This document shows, one piece after another, positions 31,565 through 32,386 of a stretch of DNA of 32,386 nucleotides (within the stretch, counting starts at the first letter, position 1; the number at the start of each line of letters is the position of its first letter). The stretch lies in NCBI RefSeq assembly GCF_001949145.1, contig NW_019091423.1, positions 382,380 through 414,765 of the forward strand, given 5' to 3'. The translations under genes and the position numbers were made by a program. The notes below the pieces were generated by a model that did no database searches, had not been told where the DNA came from, and was given only the letters and a program-made list of their open reading frames with translations. Origin of the DNA: Acanthaster planci. Lineage: Eukaryota; Echinodermata; Asteroidea; Valvatida; Acanthasteridae.

Positions 31565-32386
31565 CTAAGTATAAAAAAAATAAATTTTCTTGAATTCTCT
31601 CTAATGGGTCAAGACATTACACTTCTCACGCCTACTGTAGCCTTTTGTCAAGGTGATTGTGATAACTCTAACAAAATCACAACCTGTCACTGCAAAGGCC
31701 TCCACCAACTCCAAGGCCTGATGCTGAATAATTCAGTGGTTTGAACAATTCATATGTTATCATTTTATTTGACCAACCACTCATCACAGCAGGCTGTCAT
31801 CTGCATCAATGCCAATCATTGAAACAGATGAATAAGTTTAATCTGAGAAAATGCCAATCACTGTGATAACATTTCAGTCATTGACATATTCTGAACTTGA
31901 GATGCCAACACATGCATATTTTATGAATCGCAGCACCCTATTGGTGGAAGACGTATTCAAGGTGTGCATACCAGCCACATGCCAACATGGCAGCACCTCA
32001 TTGGTGGAAGAAGCATTCAAGGTGTGCATACCAGCTACATGCCAACATGGCACCACCTCATTGGTGGAAGAAGTATTCAAGGTGTGCATACCAGCCACAT
32101 GCCAACATGGCAGCACCTCATGGTGGAAGAATTATTCAAGGAGTGCATACCAGCTACCTGCAAACATGGCAGCACCTCATTGGTGGAAGAAGTATTCAAG
32201 GTGTGCATACCAGCTACATGCCAACATGGCAGTATCCCATTGGTGGAAGAAGTATTCAAGGTGTGCATACCAGCCACATACCAACATGGCAGCACCTCAT
32301 GGTGGAAGAAGTGTTCAAGGTGTGGATACCAGCTACATGCAAACATGGCAGCACCTCATTGGTGGAAGAAGTATTCAAGGTGTGCA
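31565..32386 (-). other. Intron of the PTP receptor gene reaching the window edge
   Basis: The exon ending at 31564 has acceptor TATACTTAG. The next upstream exon must begin with its donor beyond the window. The first 350 bases show nothing recognisable; the rest is a 60-bp minisatellite. Confidence 0.5.
31930..32386. repeat. 60-bp minisatellite, 8 units, open at window edge
   Basis: The unit starts GCAGCACCTCATTGGTGGAA, followed by GAAGTATTCAAGGTGTGCAT and then ACCAGCYACATGCCAACATG. Copies start at about 31930, 31990, 32050, 32110, 32169, 32229, 32289 and 32348. At least two copies are 59 bp because one T of CATTGG is lost, which breaks the reading frame of any translation. The array runs past base 32386. 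Confidence 0.9.

Noticed and set aside
31874-32346. Tandem-repeat protein on the minus strand
   Set aside because: It breaks into two frames because some 60-bp units lost one base; it lies in a receptor intron.

Overview
This is eukaryotic, intron-rich DNA, most likely from a marine invertebrate deuterostome. I lean towards an echinoderm or hemichordate, but only weakly. The evidence is three genes with short GT-AG-bounded exons, a tryptophan hydroxylase and an R3-type receptor tyrosine phosphatase of animal type, a death effector domain gene, many decayed transposons and foldback elements, and frequent TAGGCCTA and ACATGTA words. One N at 8223 points to a draft assembly. There is no operon, CRISPR array, rRNA or tRNA that I can see. 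I joined every exon below by hand, using reading frame, GT/AG borders, matching intron phase and family similarity.

Layout. 1-3850 is non-coding, with three foldback (inverted-repeat) elements in the first 1.67 kb. 3877-6891 (+) is a three-exon gene of 470 codons encoding a death effector domain (DED), a coiled coil and a long basic/acidic tail. 6892-12425 is intergenic and holds two copies of a small terminal-inverted-repeat element (one with a nested insertion) and a broken Tc1/mariner-type transposon. 12434-19769 (+) is a complete 14-exon tryptophan hydroxylase (495 aa), the rate-limiting enzyme of serotonin synthesis. 19770-22829 is an AT-rich convergent 3' interval. 22830-31564 (-) is the 3' two-thirds or so of a receptor tyrosine phosphatase gene (13 exons; the 5' end lies beyond the window): a membrane-proximal FN3-like segment, a transmembrane helix, one catalytic PTP domain and a C-terminal YENM motif. 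Its introns carry a DIRS-like retrotransposon remnant with inverted terminal repeats, a 46-bp duplication of a splice donor, a 21-bp minisatellite and, at the window edge, a 60-bp minisatellite.

The three genes do not form a pathway; their adjacency looks like ordinary animal synteny. I did not find a clearly new biological system. The most novel item is the DED protein, whose architecture I do not recognise. Next come the substitutions at otherwise near-invariant positions in the TPH and PTP catalytic domains and the transposon structures.
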